Source of the DNA: Burkholderiaceae bacterium
Lineage (GTDB): Bacteria > Pseudomonadota > Gammaproteobacteria > Burkholderiales > Burkholderiaceae_C
Assembly (NCBI GenBank): GCA_023150375.1
Contig: JAKLLA010000001.1
Coordinates: forward strand, 62,001-126,000
Direction: 5' to 3'
Length of the DNA stretch: 64,000 nucleotides
The notes below the pieces were generated by a model. The model had not been told where the DNA came from and made no database searches. It worked only from the letters and a program-made list of their open reading frames with translations. Position 1 is the stretch's first letter; the number at the start of each line of letters is the position of its first letter. Made by a program: the position numbers and the translations under genes. Shown here piece after piece: positions 38,345-46,906 of the stretch.

Positions 38345-40285
38345 ATGCGCTTTTCCCACCTTGGCAGCCGCCCCTGGGCCTGGCTGCGAGCCCTGACGAC
38401 CTGCCTTGCCCTGGCCGCCACGGCCCAGGCGAGCGTGGCGCAGACCTATCGGCTGACCAACCTCGGGCCCAGCAACGCCACTGCCTACAGCACTCAGTCG
38501 ATCAACGCGAAGGGACAGGTGGTCTACACCGTCCACGGCACGACGACGACCACGCCGCCGCGCAGCTACCTGTACGACGGCACCACCTCCATCGAGGTCG
38601 GCACACTCGGCTTCGAGTCCGGTGCCGGCGCGCTCAACGACCTCGGTCAGGTGGCCGGCACGGCGGTCGTCGAGCGCATCGCCATGCCCGGCGGCTGGTT
38701 CACCAACGTCACGCACGCCTTCGTCTGGAGCCAGGCCGCTGGCGTGCGCGACATCGGCAAGCTCGGCGGCAGGGGGGCGTACGCGGAGGGCATCAACAAC
38801 GCTGGCCAGGTCATCGGTCAATCCGAGGTCGATTCGGGCCGGCGGCATGCCTTCTTCTGGTCTGCTTCGACCGGCATGCTGGACCTCACACCGACGGCGA
38901 CTGCAGCAGGCACGGCCGGCATCAACGCCGCTGGGCAGGTGGCCGGCTGGTACCAGGAAAGCGACGGGGTGCCGCGCGGTTTCCTGTGGTCCCTCGCGGG
39001 CGGTTTCATCGAGCTGCCGCTGTTCCCGGCCGATCTGAACGACGCTGGACAGGTGGTCGGCCACACCCTGGCCACAACGAGGCGCGCTGCCCTCTGGTCA
39101 GCCGGGACCGGCTTGGTCGACCTGGGCACGCTGGGAGACAGCGATTCCTGGGCCCGATCCATCAACGCCAGCGGCACGGTGGCCGGCGGCTACCGTCGCA
39201 GCGACGGCAGCCTGCGTGCGTTCACCTGGAGCAGCGGCACTGGCATGGTCGACCTGGGCAACCTGCCCGGAGGAACCACTGCGGAGGTGCCCTATGCCCA
39301 GACCATCCACAGCTCGGGCAGCATCGTCGGCAACGCCGTCATCAGCGATGGCAGCTTCCACGCCTTCATCTGGACCCGCAGCGGCGGCATGCGGGACCTG
39401 AACCAACTCGTGGCCAACCCACCCGCCGGGCTGCACCTCATTCAGGCCTTCGGCATTGCCGAGAACGGCAGCATCCTCGCGCAGGCCACCACCGGCCCGG
39501 TGCTGCTGAGCGCCACCGCCAGCGCGCCGGTGCTGGGCTCGCTCGATGTGGACGACCCGCTGGCGGTGGGCGCCCAGACCCGCTTCTCTGCCGCCTTCAC
39601 CGACCCCAACCCCAGCGACACCCACACGGCGCAATGGTCCTGGGGCGACGGCTCACCCGACAGCTACGGCACGATCAGCGAGAGCGCCGGCAGCGGCAGC
39701 GCCGTGGCGACCCATGCCTACGCGGCGGCAGGCGTGTACACCGTCACCCTGACGGTCACCGACAACGCCGGACAAAAGGCGACCGCCAGCCGGGAGATCT
39801 CGGTCTTTGACGCCAGCCGCGGCCACGTCACGGGCGCGGGCTGGTTCCGTTCACCCAAGGGCGCGCTCAAGGCGGCGCCCAACGAAGCTGGGCACGCCCA
39901 CTTCGCGCTGGTGACCCGCTACGTACCCGGCGAGGCCCGTCCGCCGGGGCGCACCGTGTTCCACCTGCGGGGAGCGGCACTGCATTTCCGCGGCCTGCCG
40001 CAGGGCCCGGTGACGATCAGCGGCGCGCGTGCGACCTACAGCGGCACCGGCCGGCTCAACGGCGTGGACGGCTACCAGTTCGCCGTGACCGCGATCGACG
40101 CCAAGCTCAACGGCAGCGGCATCGGCCGCGACCGCCTGCGCCTGCGCATCTGGCACGTCGACGCCAGCGGCGCCTCGGTGGTGGACTACGACAACCTGAC
40201 CGACGCGGCCAGTGCCGGCACGCTGCGGGAAGGCTCGGTGGTCCAACGCGGGCGCATCACGATCCGCAGCCGGCCGCGTTACTGA
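38345..40285 (+). CDS. Secreted HAF-repeat and PKD-domain protein
   Basis: 646 residues with a signal peptide ending in SVAQ (about residue 32). From about 35 to 390 there are tandem beta repeats of the HAF family (RHAFFWSASTGMLDL, RAFTWSSGTGMVDLGNL, FHAFIWTRSGGMRDLNQL), each with INxAGQVAG-type turns. A PKD domain follows (about 415-500, WSWGDGSPDSYG through YTVTLTVTDNAG), then a C-terminal beta domain. It is presumably extracellular or on the cell surface; its binding partner is unknown. GGAGG lies 6 bases before ATG 38345. Transcribed divergently from the lipoprotein/SARP genes. Confidence 0.9.
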   Translation: MRFSHLGSRPWAWLRALTTCLALAATAQASVAQTYRLTNLGPSNATAYSTQSINAKGQVVYTVHGTTTTTPPRSYLYDGTTSIEVGTLGFESGAGALNDLGQVAGTAVVERIAMPGGWFTNVTHAFVWSQAAGVRDIGKLGGRGAYAEGINNAGQVIGQSEVDSGRRHAFFWSASTGMLDLTPTATAAGTAGINAAGQVAGWYQESDGVPRGFLWSLAGGFIELPLFPADLNDAGQVVGHTLATTRRAALWSAGTGLVDLGTLGDSDSWARSINASGTVAGGYRRSDGSLRAFTWSSGTGMVDLGNLPGGTTAEVPYAQTIHSSGSIVGNAVISDGSFHAFIWTRSGGMRDLNQLVANPPAGLHLIQAFGIAENGSILAQATTGPVLLSATASAPVLGSLDVDDPLAVGAQTRFSAAFTDPNPSDTHTAQWSWGDGSPDSYGTISESAGSGSAVATHAYAAAGVYTVTLTVTDNAGQKATASREISVFDASRGHVTGAGWFRSPKGALKAAPNEAGHAHFALVTRYVPGEARPPGRTVFHLRGAALHFRGLPQGPVTISGARATYSGTGRLNGVDGYQFAVTAIDAKLNGSGIGRDRLRLRIWHVDASGASVVDYDNLTDAASAGTLREGSVVQRGRITIRSRPRY

Positions 40286-40392
40286 ACCCGGAGCTGGGCG
40301 CCTGGCCGGCAGCGCCGCAGCGCGCCCACCTGCTGCGGCGCCGGTGACGGCGGGTTTCCGCGCATGGCAGCCCCCCGCCCGGCTACCTAAGG

Positions 40393-40404
40393 TGACCGCG
40401 GTCA
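40393..40404. promoter_or_regulatory. Perfect 12-base palindrome ahead of the esterase gene
   Basis: TGACCGCGGTCA is a complete palindrome 23 bases before the esterase ATG at 40428, in the 142-base gap after the HAF/PKD gene. This is a plausible operator for a dimeric regulator. No regulator gene for it is adjacent. Confidence 0.4.
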
Positions 40405-40427
40405 ATACCAAAGGATCGTCAGGTCTC

Positions 40428-42182
40428 ATGTTCAACGCCTCACTGCCTCCCTTCGCCCGGACACCCCTGACCCCGCTGGCCGCCGCCCTGTTGCTGGGCG
40501 CCTGCAGCCTGCCGACCCAGCCGCCGGGCACCGCCACGCCGGGCCCGATGAGTGCGGCACGAGCCGGCACGCTGCAGCTCTGCGCCGAGCTGGCCAGCCG
40601 CTTCCAGCACCCCGCCACGCGCCTCACCGCCGCCGAGTCGGTGGCCGCCGACGCGCTGAAGGTGGCCGGCCAGCCGGTCGGTGCGCACTGCCGCGTCACG
40701 GGCCTGATGCACGAGCGCGTCAGCCCGGTGGATGGCCAGAACTACGCCATCGGCTTCGAGATGCGCCTGCCGGCGAACTGGAACGGCCGCTTCCTCTACC
40801 AGGCCAACGGCGGGCTGGACGGCATCCTGGCCCCCGCCACCGGGCCGGTGGGCGGGCGCGGCTCGATGACGAATGCGCTGCAGATGGGCTTTGCGGTGAT
40901 CAGCTCGGACGCCGGCCACACCGTCAAGCAGCTGCCGCTGTTCGGCCTGGACCCACAGGCGCGGCTGGACTACGGCTACCAGGCGGTGGCCAAGCTCACG
41001 CCGATGGCCAAGGCGCTGGTCGCCGCCGGCTACGGCCGCGCGCCGGACCGCTCCTACTTCAGCGGCTGCTCCAACGGCGGGCGCCACGCCTTCGTCACCG
41101 CCGCACGCCTGCCGGATGCGTACGACGGCATCCTGGCCGGCGCACCGGGCTACAACCTGCCGCAGGCGGCGCTGGCGCAGCTCTATGCGGCGCAGCAGTT
41201 CGCCCGCGCCGCGAACGAGCCGAAAGACCCGAAGGATCCCAAGGACCTGAAGACCGCGATGACACCGGCCGAACGCCAACTGGTCAGCCGCCAGGTGCTG
41301 GCGCGCTGCGATGCGCTGGACGGCCTGGCCGACGGCCTGGTGCAGGACAGCGCCGCCTGCCAGCGCACCTTCGACCTTCAGCGCGATGTGCCGAGCTGCA
41401 GCGGCGAGCAGCGCACCGGTCAGTGCCTGACGAACGCGCAGAAGACCGCGCTGGGCAACGTGCTGGCTGGTGCGCGGACCAGCAGCGGCCAGGCGCTGTA
41501 CAGCCCCTTCCCGGCCGATGCGGGCTTTGCCGCGGATGACTGGGGCAACTGGAAGTTCGTCTACTCGGTCACCAACCGCGACCCGGTGGCGGTGGGCTAC
41601 GTCTTCATGGTGCCGCCCGCAGCCAAGGACATGCTCAAGAACACCCAGGCCTACGCGCTGGGCTTCGACCTCGACCGCGACGCCACCGGCATCCACCGCA
41701 GCGACGCCACCTACACCGAGTCGGCCATGCAGTTCATGACGCCGCCCAAGCCGGCCGAGCTGGGCCGGCTGCGCGAGCGCGGCGCCAAGATGATGGTCTG
41801 GCACGGCAACAGCGACGGCGTGTTCTCGCCCCAGGCCAGCACCACCTGGTACCGCGACCTGCAGCAGAACACGGCCAAGCAGGGCGCGCGCGCCGAGGAC
41901 TTCGCCCGCCTGTACCTGGTGCCCGGTATGAACCACTGCGGCGGCGGCCCGGCCACCGACCAGTTCAACCTGCTGCAGCCGCTGGTGGACTGGGTCGAAG
42001 GCGGCCGCGCCCCCGAACAGCTCACCGCCCAGGCCCGCGGCGCGGGCAACGTGGGCGGCGTCAACGCCGAGCTGCCCACCGGCTGGTCGGCCGACCGCAC
42101 GCGGCCGCTGTGCGCCTGGCCGAAGGTGGCCCGCTACCAGGGCGGCAACCCGGAACGCGCCGAGAGCTTCCGCTGCGAATGA
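40428..42182 (+). CDS. Tannase/feruloyl-esterase family lipoprotein (MHETase-related)
   Basis: 584 residues. A lipobox (LLLGAC) follows a short signal. The alpha/beta-hydrolase shows the tannase-family CS-D-HC pattern: Cys214-Ser215 in SGCSNGGRHAF, Asp463 in WHGNSDGVFSP, His503-Cys504 in GMNHCGGGP, the two Cys predicted to form the disulfide that braces the active site. A lid domain (about 240-420) separates the halves. FGLDPQARLDYGYQ and LVPGMNHCGGGPATDQF closely match MHETase as I remember it. The family hydrolyses aromatic-acid esters such as gallates and ferulates. The lid residues that recognise MHET do not appear conserved, so substrate is open. Confidence 0.92.
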   Translation: MFNASLPPFARTPLTPLAAALLLGACSLPTQPPGTATPGPMSAARAGTLQLCAELASRFQHPATRLTAAESVAADALKVAGQPVGAHCRVTGLMHERVSPVDGQNYAIGFEMRLPANWNGRFLYQANGGLDGILAPATGPVGGRGSMTNALQMGFAVISSDAGHTVKQLPLFGLDPQARLDYGYQAVAKLTPMAKALVAAGYGRAPDRSYFSGCSNGGRHAFVTAARLPDAYDGILAGAPGYNLPQAALAQLYAAQQFARAANEPKDPKDPKDLKTAMTPAERQLVSRQVLARCDALDGLADGLVQDSAACQRTFDLQRDVPSCSGEQRTGQCLTNAQKTALGNVLAGARTSSGQALYSPFPADAGFAADDWGNWKFVYSVTNRDPVAVGYVFMVPPAAKDMLKNTQAYALGFDLDRDATGIHRSDATYTESAMQFMTPPKPAELGRLRERGAKMMVWHGNSDGVFSPQASTTWYRDLQQNTAKQGARAEDFARLYLVPGMNHCGGGPATDQFNLLQPLVDWVEGGRAPEQLTAQARGAGNVGGVNAELPTGWSADRTRPLCAWPKVARYQGGNPERAESFRCE

Positions 42183-42199
42183 ACCCAGGAAACGCCCTG

Positions 42200-42790
42200 A
42201 TGCCCCCCCACACCGATACCGCCGAAACCCACGCCGATGCCCTCGGCCAGCCCAGCCCCACTCGCCGCCGCTGGCTGGCCGGCGCCGCCGTGGCGGCGGC
42301 GGGTGCCGCCCTGCCGGCACGCGCGCAGAGCGCTACCTCGCCGCTGGGCACCAACGTGCCGATGGCGCCGCCGCGCGCCGAGTTCGTCTACGAGGCCATC
42401 GTCGACGTGGCCGACATGGTCAACATGGGCACCGGCCCGCTGGGCGAGCGGCGCATCGTGCCGATCACCGGCGGTGAGTTCGCCGGCCCGGGGCTGAAGG
42501 GCACGGTGCTGCCCGGCGGCACCGACCGCCAGTTGGTGCGCCAGGACGGTGCACGCCTGCTCGACGCCGTCTATGAACTCAAGACCGACGACGGCAGCGT
42601 CATCACCGTGAGCAACCAGGTGCTGGTGCGCACGCCCACCGGGCAGCCGCGCTACGCGCTATCGCACATCCGCCTGAGCGCGCCCAACGGCAAGTACGGC
42701 TGGCTGAACGATTACGTCTACACCGGCACGCTCGACAGCCTGCGCCCCAAGCGCAACGCGGTGCTGATCCGCGTATTCCGGCTGGTCTGA
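42200..42790 (+). CDS. Tat-exported DUF3237 protein
   Basis: 196 residues. The N-terminus has a twin-arginine signal (SPTRRRWLAGAAVAAAGAALPARAQS), so it is probably exported folded to the periplasm. The mature part matches the DUF3237 family: FVYEAIVDVAD, GERRIVPITGGEFAGPGLKGTVLPGG, and the closing RPKRNAVLIRVFRLV, a small beta-barrel of unknown function. I chose ATG 42200, which has AGGAAA about 9 bases upstream; ATG 42179 overlaps the esterase stop (ATGA) and would add seven residues. Either way it is co-transcribed with the esterase, so a shared role in aromatic-ester use is likely. Confidence 0.88.
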   Translation: MPPHTDTAETHADALGQPSPTRRRWLAGAAVAAAGAALPARAQSATSPLGTNVPMAPPRAEFVYEAIVDVADMVNMGTGPLGERRIVPITGGEFAGPGLKGTVLPGGTDRQLVRQDGARLLDAVYELKTDDGSVITVSNQVLVRTPTGQPRYALSHIRLSAPNGKYGWLNDYVYTGTLDSLRPKRNAVLIRVFRLV

Positions 42791-42800
42791 ACCGGGCGCG

Positions 42801-42834
42801 GCCAGCCCCTCTGCGAGGCCAGCAGATGGGGCCG
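42801..42834 (+). terminator. Candidate terminator after DUF3237 gene
   Basis: CCCCTCTGC and its complement GCAGA-T-GGGG form a stem with one bulge and a 7-base loop, extended by outer GC pairs. There is no T-run. The 211-base gap 42791-43001 otherwise shows nothing definite. Confidence 0.35.
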
Positions 42835-43001
42835 GTTCCCGGTGCTATTCGGGTGATCCGTACGCCGCGGTGGTGTTGCAATTCACCCACGGTCTCGTCA
42901 CAAAAAGGCGCTTGAGCGTCCACGCAGATCGCGGTCGCCGGCCGCCGCGCCCAGCCGGGTGTGGGCGGTCGACCCGACCATCCTTCCTGTCCCCCACCTC
43001 C

Positions 43002-43217
43002 ATGGCCATCCCCTCCCCGACCCACCCCTGCTGGCAGCGCCTGGCCGGCGGGGCTCTGTCGCGCCTGAAGACGCAGCACCTCGGCACGCAGTTCCTGATC
43101 AAGAACATGGAACGCAGCAAGGACTCGCCGCACGACAAGGCCCAGGCGATCCGCGCCTACTTCACCAAGTGGGAGCGCCTGCTCGCCCCCGAGATCCAGC
43201 AACTGACCACGCTCTGA
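43002..43217 (+). CDS. Small hypothetical protein
   Basis: 71 residues: MAIPSPTHPCWQRLAGGALSR then a helical, charged remainder ending in KWERLLAPEIQQLTTL. No signal peptide, no family recognised. It ends 13 bases before the next gene, whose start it may help translate. The ATG at 43002 lacks a good ribosome site, and the frame stays open to GTG 42870, so the start is uncertain. Its amino-acid makeup looks like a genuine protein downstream of 43030. Confidence 0.5.
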   Translation: MAIPSPTHPCWQRLAGGALSRLKTQHLGTQFLIKNMERSKDSPHDKAQAIRAYFTKWERLLAPEIQQLTTL

Positions 43218-43230
43218 AGGGAAACGCCGC

Positions 43231-44220
43231 ATGAACAACCAACTGATGAGCGTGAGCGCCGCTGCCGAACTGCTGCGCGCCGGCCGGGCGCTTGCCGTGG
43301 CCGGGCCCGAGGCGGCGCTGGACCAGCTGCCCGCCGGCGCCTGGATCGGCGGCACCATTCCCTACTTCATGACCGACACGGGCGGCTGCGTCGTGCAGGA
43401 CGACCGAGTCTTCGTCACCGACCTGTCGGAGTTCGGCCAGGAGGTGAGCTTCGCCTGCCTGGACGCTGACGCGCTGGCGCGCATCAGCGGGGACGCCCCG
43501 GACAACGGCGTGGCGCTGGCGATCCTGCCGGCGGGCTCGTCCTGTCATCAACGCTTTGCCAGCGAGGCCGCCAGCTACCCCGATGCCTTCGTCAAGCCCA
43601 CGGTGGGCTGGATCTCCGGTGTGCATCTCGGCGAGCTCGGCCGCGTCACGCCCAAGGTCTACGACGGCCGCGAGGCCCGCAAGCACGAGGACCGGTCCGT
43701 GGTGGCGCACATCCGCCTGCCGGCCGACAAGCTGGCGCTGGTCGAGATCGTCAACCTCTTCGAGCCCGAGGACGGCGACGTGCTGCACTTCGACCAGACC
43801 AGCTTCGAGGTGGGCGAGTGCCGCGTCAACGGCGAGCGCGTGCGGCTGAGCGACTACATCACCTCACGCGGCCTGGAGCACGGGCGCCAGCCCCTGGTGG
43901 GCGACTTTGCCGGCGCCAGGGTCAATGCCTCGCTGCAGAGCGTGGACAGCGCGCAGGGCCGGGTCCACCTGTACGCGCCGGTCTTCCCCGGGGTGGACTA
44001 CCGCTTCGCCAAGCCGCAACCCGACTACGCCGAGCACTTCCGGCGCGAGATCGCCGGGCGCGACGCCACGGGCGCGGCCTGGTCCTGCAACTGCATCCTG
44101 AACTTCGTGTTCGGCGAGCTGGAAGGCAAGCGCATCGGCGGCCTGAGCGGCCCGGTCACCTTCGGCGAAATCGGCTACCAGCTGCTGAACCAGACCCTGG
44201 TCACGCTGCGCGTGGTCTGA
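43231..44220 (+). CDS. Conserved protein of unknown function (possibly DUF6976)
   Basis: 329 residues, no signal peptide or membrane helix. The N-terminal AAELLRAGRALAVAGPEAALDQLPAGAWIGGTIPYFM is a distinctive conserved motif of a Burkholderiales family I recall only as uncharacterised. Later features are SSCHQRFA, VHLGELGRVTPKVYDG and WSCNCILNFVFGELEGK. GAAGGGA precedes the ATG. It is cytoplasmic by prediction, in the same unit as the 71-residue protein, and ends 39 bases from the convergent livF stop. Confidence 0.85.
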   Translation: MNNQLMSVSAAAELLRAGRALAVAGPEAALDQLPAGAWIGGTIPYFMTDTGGCVVQDDRVFVTDLSEFGQEVSFACLDADALARISGDAPDNGVALAILPAGSSCHQRFASEAASYPDAFVKPTVGWISGVHLGELGRVTPKVYDGREARKHEDRSVVAHIRLPADKLALVEIVNLFEPEDGDVLHFDQTSFEVGECRVNGERVRLSDYITSRGLEHGRQPLVGDFAGARVNASLQSVDSAQGRVHLYAPVFPGVDYRFAKPQPDYAEHFRREIAGRDATGAAWSCNCILNFVFGELEGKRIGGLSGPVTFGEIGYQLLNQTLVTLRVV

Positions 44221-44226
44221 CGCGGC

Positions 44227-44252
44227 GGTCACGGCCCGGGAGGGCCGTGACC
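44227..44252. terminator. Strong bidirectional hairpin between convergent genes
   Basis: GGTCACGGCCC and GGGCCGTGACC, an exact 11-bp stem with a 4-base loop, occupy most of the 39 bases between the stops at 44220 and 44260. It can serve transcripts from both sides. No long T-run. Confidence 0.65.
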
Positions 44253-44259
44253 CGGCGAC

Positions 44260-44988
44260 TCACTCGCCCAGGTAGGCGGCGCGCACCTTCGGGTCGTCGA
44301 GCAGCATCCGGCCTTCGCCGGTCATGGTGATCTCGCCGGACTCCATCACATAGCCGCGGTTGGCAATCGCCAGCGCGCGGCTGGCGTTCTGCTCGACCAG
44401 CAGGATGGTGACGCCCTGGCGATGGATGTCGTTGACCACCTCGAAGATCTTGTCGACCATGATCGGTGACAGGCCCATCGAGGGCTCGTCGAGCAGCAGC
44501 ACCTTGGGACGGGCCATCAGCGCGCGACCCATCGCCAGCATTTGCTGCTCGCCGCCGGACATGGTGCCGGCGAGCTGGTCGCGGCGCTCCTTCAGACGCG
44601 GGAAGATGCCGAAGACCTTCTCGATGTCGGCGTCGATCTCCTTGTCCTTGCGCACGAAGGCGCCCATCTGCAGGTTCTCGGTGATCGTCATGCGGGTGAA
44701 GGTGCCGCGGCCCTCGGGCACCATCACCAGGCCCTGCTTGGCCAGGTCCCAGGCGCCCTGGCCCTTGATGCTGCGCCCGAGATAGACCACGTCGCCGTCG
44801 GCGACCGGCTGCAGGCCGGTCACCGCCTTCAGCGTGGTGGTCTTGCCTGCGCCGTTGGCGCCGATCAGGCTGACCAGCTCGCCCTGGCGCACTTCCAGCG
44901 ATGCCCCCTTGACGGCCTGAATGCCGCCGTAGGCCACCTTCAGGCCCTTGATCTCGAGCAGCACCTGCCCGTTGTTCTGTTGTGCCAT
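44260..44988 (-). CDS. livF: Branched-chain amino acid ABC transporter ATPase LivF
   Basis: 242 residues. Walker A GANGAGKTT, signature MSGGEQQML, Walker B VLLLDEPSMGLSPIMVDKIF, H-loop VEQNASRAL: the LivF subgroup of ABC ATPases. Drives import of leucine/isoleucine/valine or related amides with LivG. ATG 44988 chosen at the conserved start (MAQQNNGQVLLEIKGL). Last gene of the livH-M-G-F operon, 14 bases after livG. Confidence 0.95.
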   Translation of the reverse strand: MAQQNNGQVLLEIKGLKVAYGGIQAVKGASLEVRQGELVSLIGANGAGKTTTLKAVTGLQPVADGDVVYLGRSIKGQGAWDLAKQGLVMVPEGRGTFTRMTITENLQMGAFVRKDKEIDADIEKVFGIFPRLKERRDQLAGTMSGGEQQMLAMGRALMARPKVLLLDEPSMGLSPIMVDKIFEVVNDIHRQGVTILLVEQNASRALAIANRGYVMESGEITMTGEGRMLLDDPKVRAAYLGE

Positions 44989-45002
44989 CGGTGCGGCTCC
45001 GT

Positions 45003-45785
45003 TCAGTGGGGCTTGTGACCGGCGCCGAGGTAGGCCTCGATCACCTTCTCGTTGCGTTGCACCTCGGCGGGCGTGCCCTCGGCGATCTGCTTGCCGTAGT
45101 CGAGCACCGTGACGCGGTCGCACAGGCCCATCACCAGCTTGACGTCGTGCTCGATGATCAGAATGGTGCGCCCGTCCTTGCGGATGCGGTCGATCAGCTC
45201 GCGCAGCACCACCTTCTCGGTGGCGTTCATGCCGGCGGCCGGCTCGTCCAGCGCGATCAGCTTGGGGTCGGTGGCCAGCGCGCGTGCGATCTCCAGGCGG
45301 CGCTGGTCACCGTAGCTGAGGGTGCGGGCCTTGAACTCGGCGTACTTGCCGATGCCCACGTAGTCCAGCAGTTCCTGCGCGCGCGCGGCGATCGCGGCCT
45401 CCTCGGCCTTGAAGGACGATGTACGGAAGACCGCACCGATCAGCCCCGAGGCGGTGCGCACGTGGCGGCCGACCATCACGTTCTCGAGCGCGGTCATCTC
45501 GGGAAAGAGGCGGATGTTCTGGAAGGTGCGCGCGATGCCCGCTGCCGCCACCTCGTGCACCGCCGTGGGGGTATAGGGCGCGCCCCCCAGGTGGAAGCTG
45601 CCACCGTCGGGCGTGTACAGGCCGGTGATGACGTTGAAGAAGGTGGTCTTGCCCGCGCCGTTGGGCCCGATCAGGCCGTAGACCTGACCGCGGCGGATCG
45701 TGATGCCCACGTCCTGCAGGGCCTGCAGACCACCGAAGCGCTTGGAGACGCCCTGCACCTGCAGGACGATGTCGGATTGGCTCAT
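45003..45785 (-). CDS. livG: Branched-chain amino acid ABC transporter ATPase LivG
   Basis: 260 residues. Walker A GPNGAGKTTFFNVITGLY, a LivG-specific insert (LGGAPYTPTAVHEVAAAGIARTFQNIRLF), signature LSYGDQRRLEIARAL, Walker B LIALDEPAAGMNATE, H-loop IEHDVKLVM. The second ATPase, partner of LivF under the LivH/LivM permease. It lies 16 bases downstream of livM. Confidence 0.96.
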   Translation of the reverse strand: MSQSDIVLQVQGVSKRFGGLQALQDVGITIRRGQVYGLIGPNGAGKTTFFNVITGLYTPDGGSFHLGGAPYTPTAVHEVAAAGIARTFQNIRLFPEMTALENVMVGRHVRTASGLIGAVFRTSSFKAEEAAIAARAQELLDYVGIGKYAEFKARTLSYGDQRRLEIARALATDPKLIALDEPAAGMNATEKVVLRELIDRIRKDGRTILIIEHDVKLVMGLCDRVTVLDYGKQIAEGTPAEVQRNEKVIEAYLGAGHKPH

Positions 45786-45801
45786 TGGCTGTGCTCCCGC
45801 C

Positions 45802-46887
45802 TTACTTCACCGTCGCTGCCGCCTTGCCGTGTTCGGGCGAAGGCCACAGGCCGCGCGGACGCATCAGCATGATGGTGATCATGGCCAGCGCGATCAGCAG
45901 CTGGCGCAGGATGGCCGCATCCAGCCGCCCGCCCGTCATGGCCTGGATGTCGCCGGCCACGTAGCGCAGCACCTCGGGCAGCGCGGCCAGCAGCAGTGCC
46001 CCGAGGATCACACCCGGGATGTGGCCGATGCCGCCGAGCACCACCATCGCCACGATCATCACCGACTCCATCAGCGTGAAGGACTCGGGCGAGATGAAGC
46101 CCTGGAAGGACGCGAACATCGAACCCGACACGCCGCCGAAGGTGGCCCCCATGCCGAAGGCCAGCAGCTTGAGGTTGCGGGTGTTCAGGCCCATCGCCTT
46201 GGCGGCGACCTCGTCCTCGCGGATGGCCATCCAGGCGCGGCCGATGCGCGAGGTCTCGAGGCGGTGGCAGACCACCACGCTGCCCACCACCAGCGCCAGG
46301 AACAGGTAGTAGTACAGCGCCACCGACGGAATGGTCAGGCCGAACAGCTCCAGCGGGCGGCCGAAACTGACGCCCCCGATGGTCATCGGGTCGATCTGGC
46401 TGATGCCGCGCGGACCGTTGGTGATGTTGACCGGGTGCTCGAGGTTGTTCATGAACACGCGGATGATCTCGCCGAAGCCGAGCGTCACGATGGCCAGGTA
46501 GTCGCCGCGCAGCTTCAGCGTGGGCGCGCCGAGCAGGATGCCGGCCACCGCCGCGATCGCCGCGGCCAGCGGGATCACGACCCAGATCGGCATGTGCAGG
46601 CCGTCGGGAAAGGCCAGCCGGATGGACTCGAAGTTCTCCAGCAGGTGCGGCGAGGCCAGCAGCGCATAGAGGTAGGCGCCCACCGCGTAGAAGGCCACGT
46701 AGCCCAGGTCGAGCAGGCCGGCGTAGCCCACCACGATGTTCAGGCCCAGCGCCAGCAGCACGTAGAGCATGGCCAGCGACATGATGCGCACCCAGCCCTG
46801 GCCGAACTGCGCCACCACCAGGGGCAGCGCCACCAGGGCCACGGCGGCCAGCAGGAAGACGATCAGGCTGTTCTTCTTGGAGGTCAT
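45802..46887 (-). CDS. livM: Branched-chain amino acid ABC transporter permease LivM
   Basis: 361 residues with about eight to nine membrane helices. Family segments LALGLNIVVGYAGLLDLGYVAFYAVGAYLYALL and the cytoplasmic EAA-like loop GRAWMAIREDEVAAKAMGLN, which docks to the ATPases, are clear. Forms the membrane pore with LivH. Begins 19 bases downstream of the livH stop. Confidence 0.96.
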   Translation of the reverse strand: MTSKKNSLIVFLLAAVALVALPLVVAQFGQGWVRIMSLAMLYVLLALGLNIVVGYAGLLDLGYVAFYAVGAYLYALLASPHLLENFESIRLAFPDGLHMPIWVVIPLAAAIAAVAGILLGAPTLKLRGDYLAIVTLGFGEIIRVFMNNLEHPVNITNGPRGISQIDPMTIGGVSFGRPLELFGLTIPSVALYYYLFLALVVGSVVVCHRLETSRIGRAWMAIREDEVAAKAMGLNTRNLKLLAFGMGATFGGVSGSMFASFQGFISPESFTLMESVMIVAMVVLGGIGHIPGVILGALLLAALPEVLRYVAGDIQAMTGGRLDAAILRQLLIALAMITIMLMRPRGLWPSPEHGKAAATVK

Positions 46888-46906
46888 GATGTGTTGCCCT
46901 CCCCGC

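Noticed and set aside
40428-42182. Calling the esterase a true PET-degrading MHETase
   Set aside because: The catalytic core matches, but the MHETase lid residues seem absent and no PETase-like gene is in the window.
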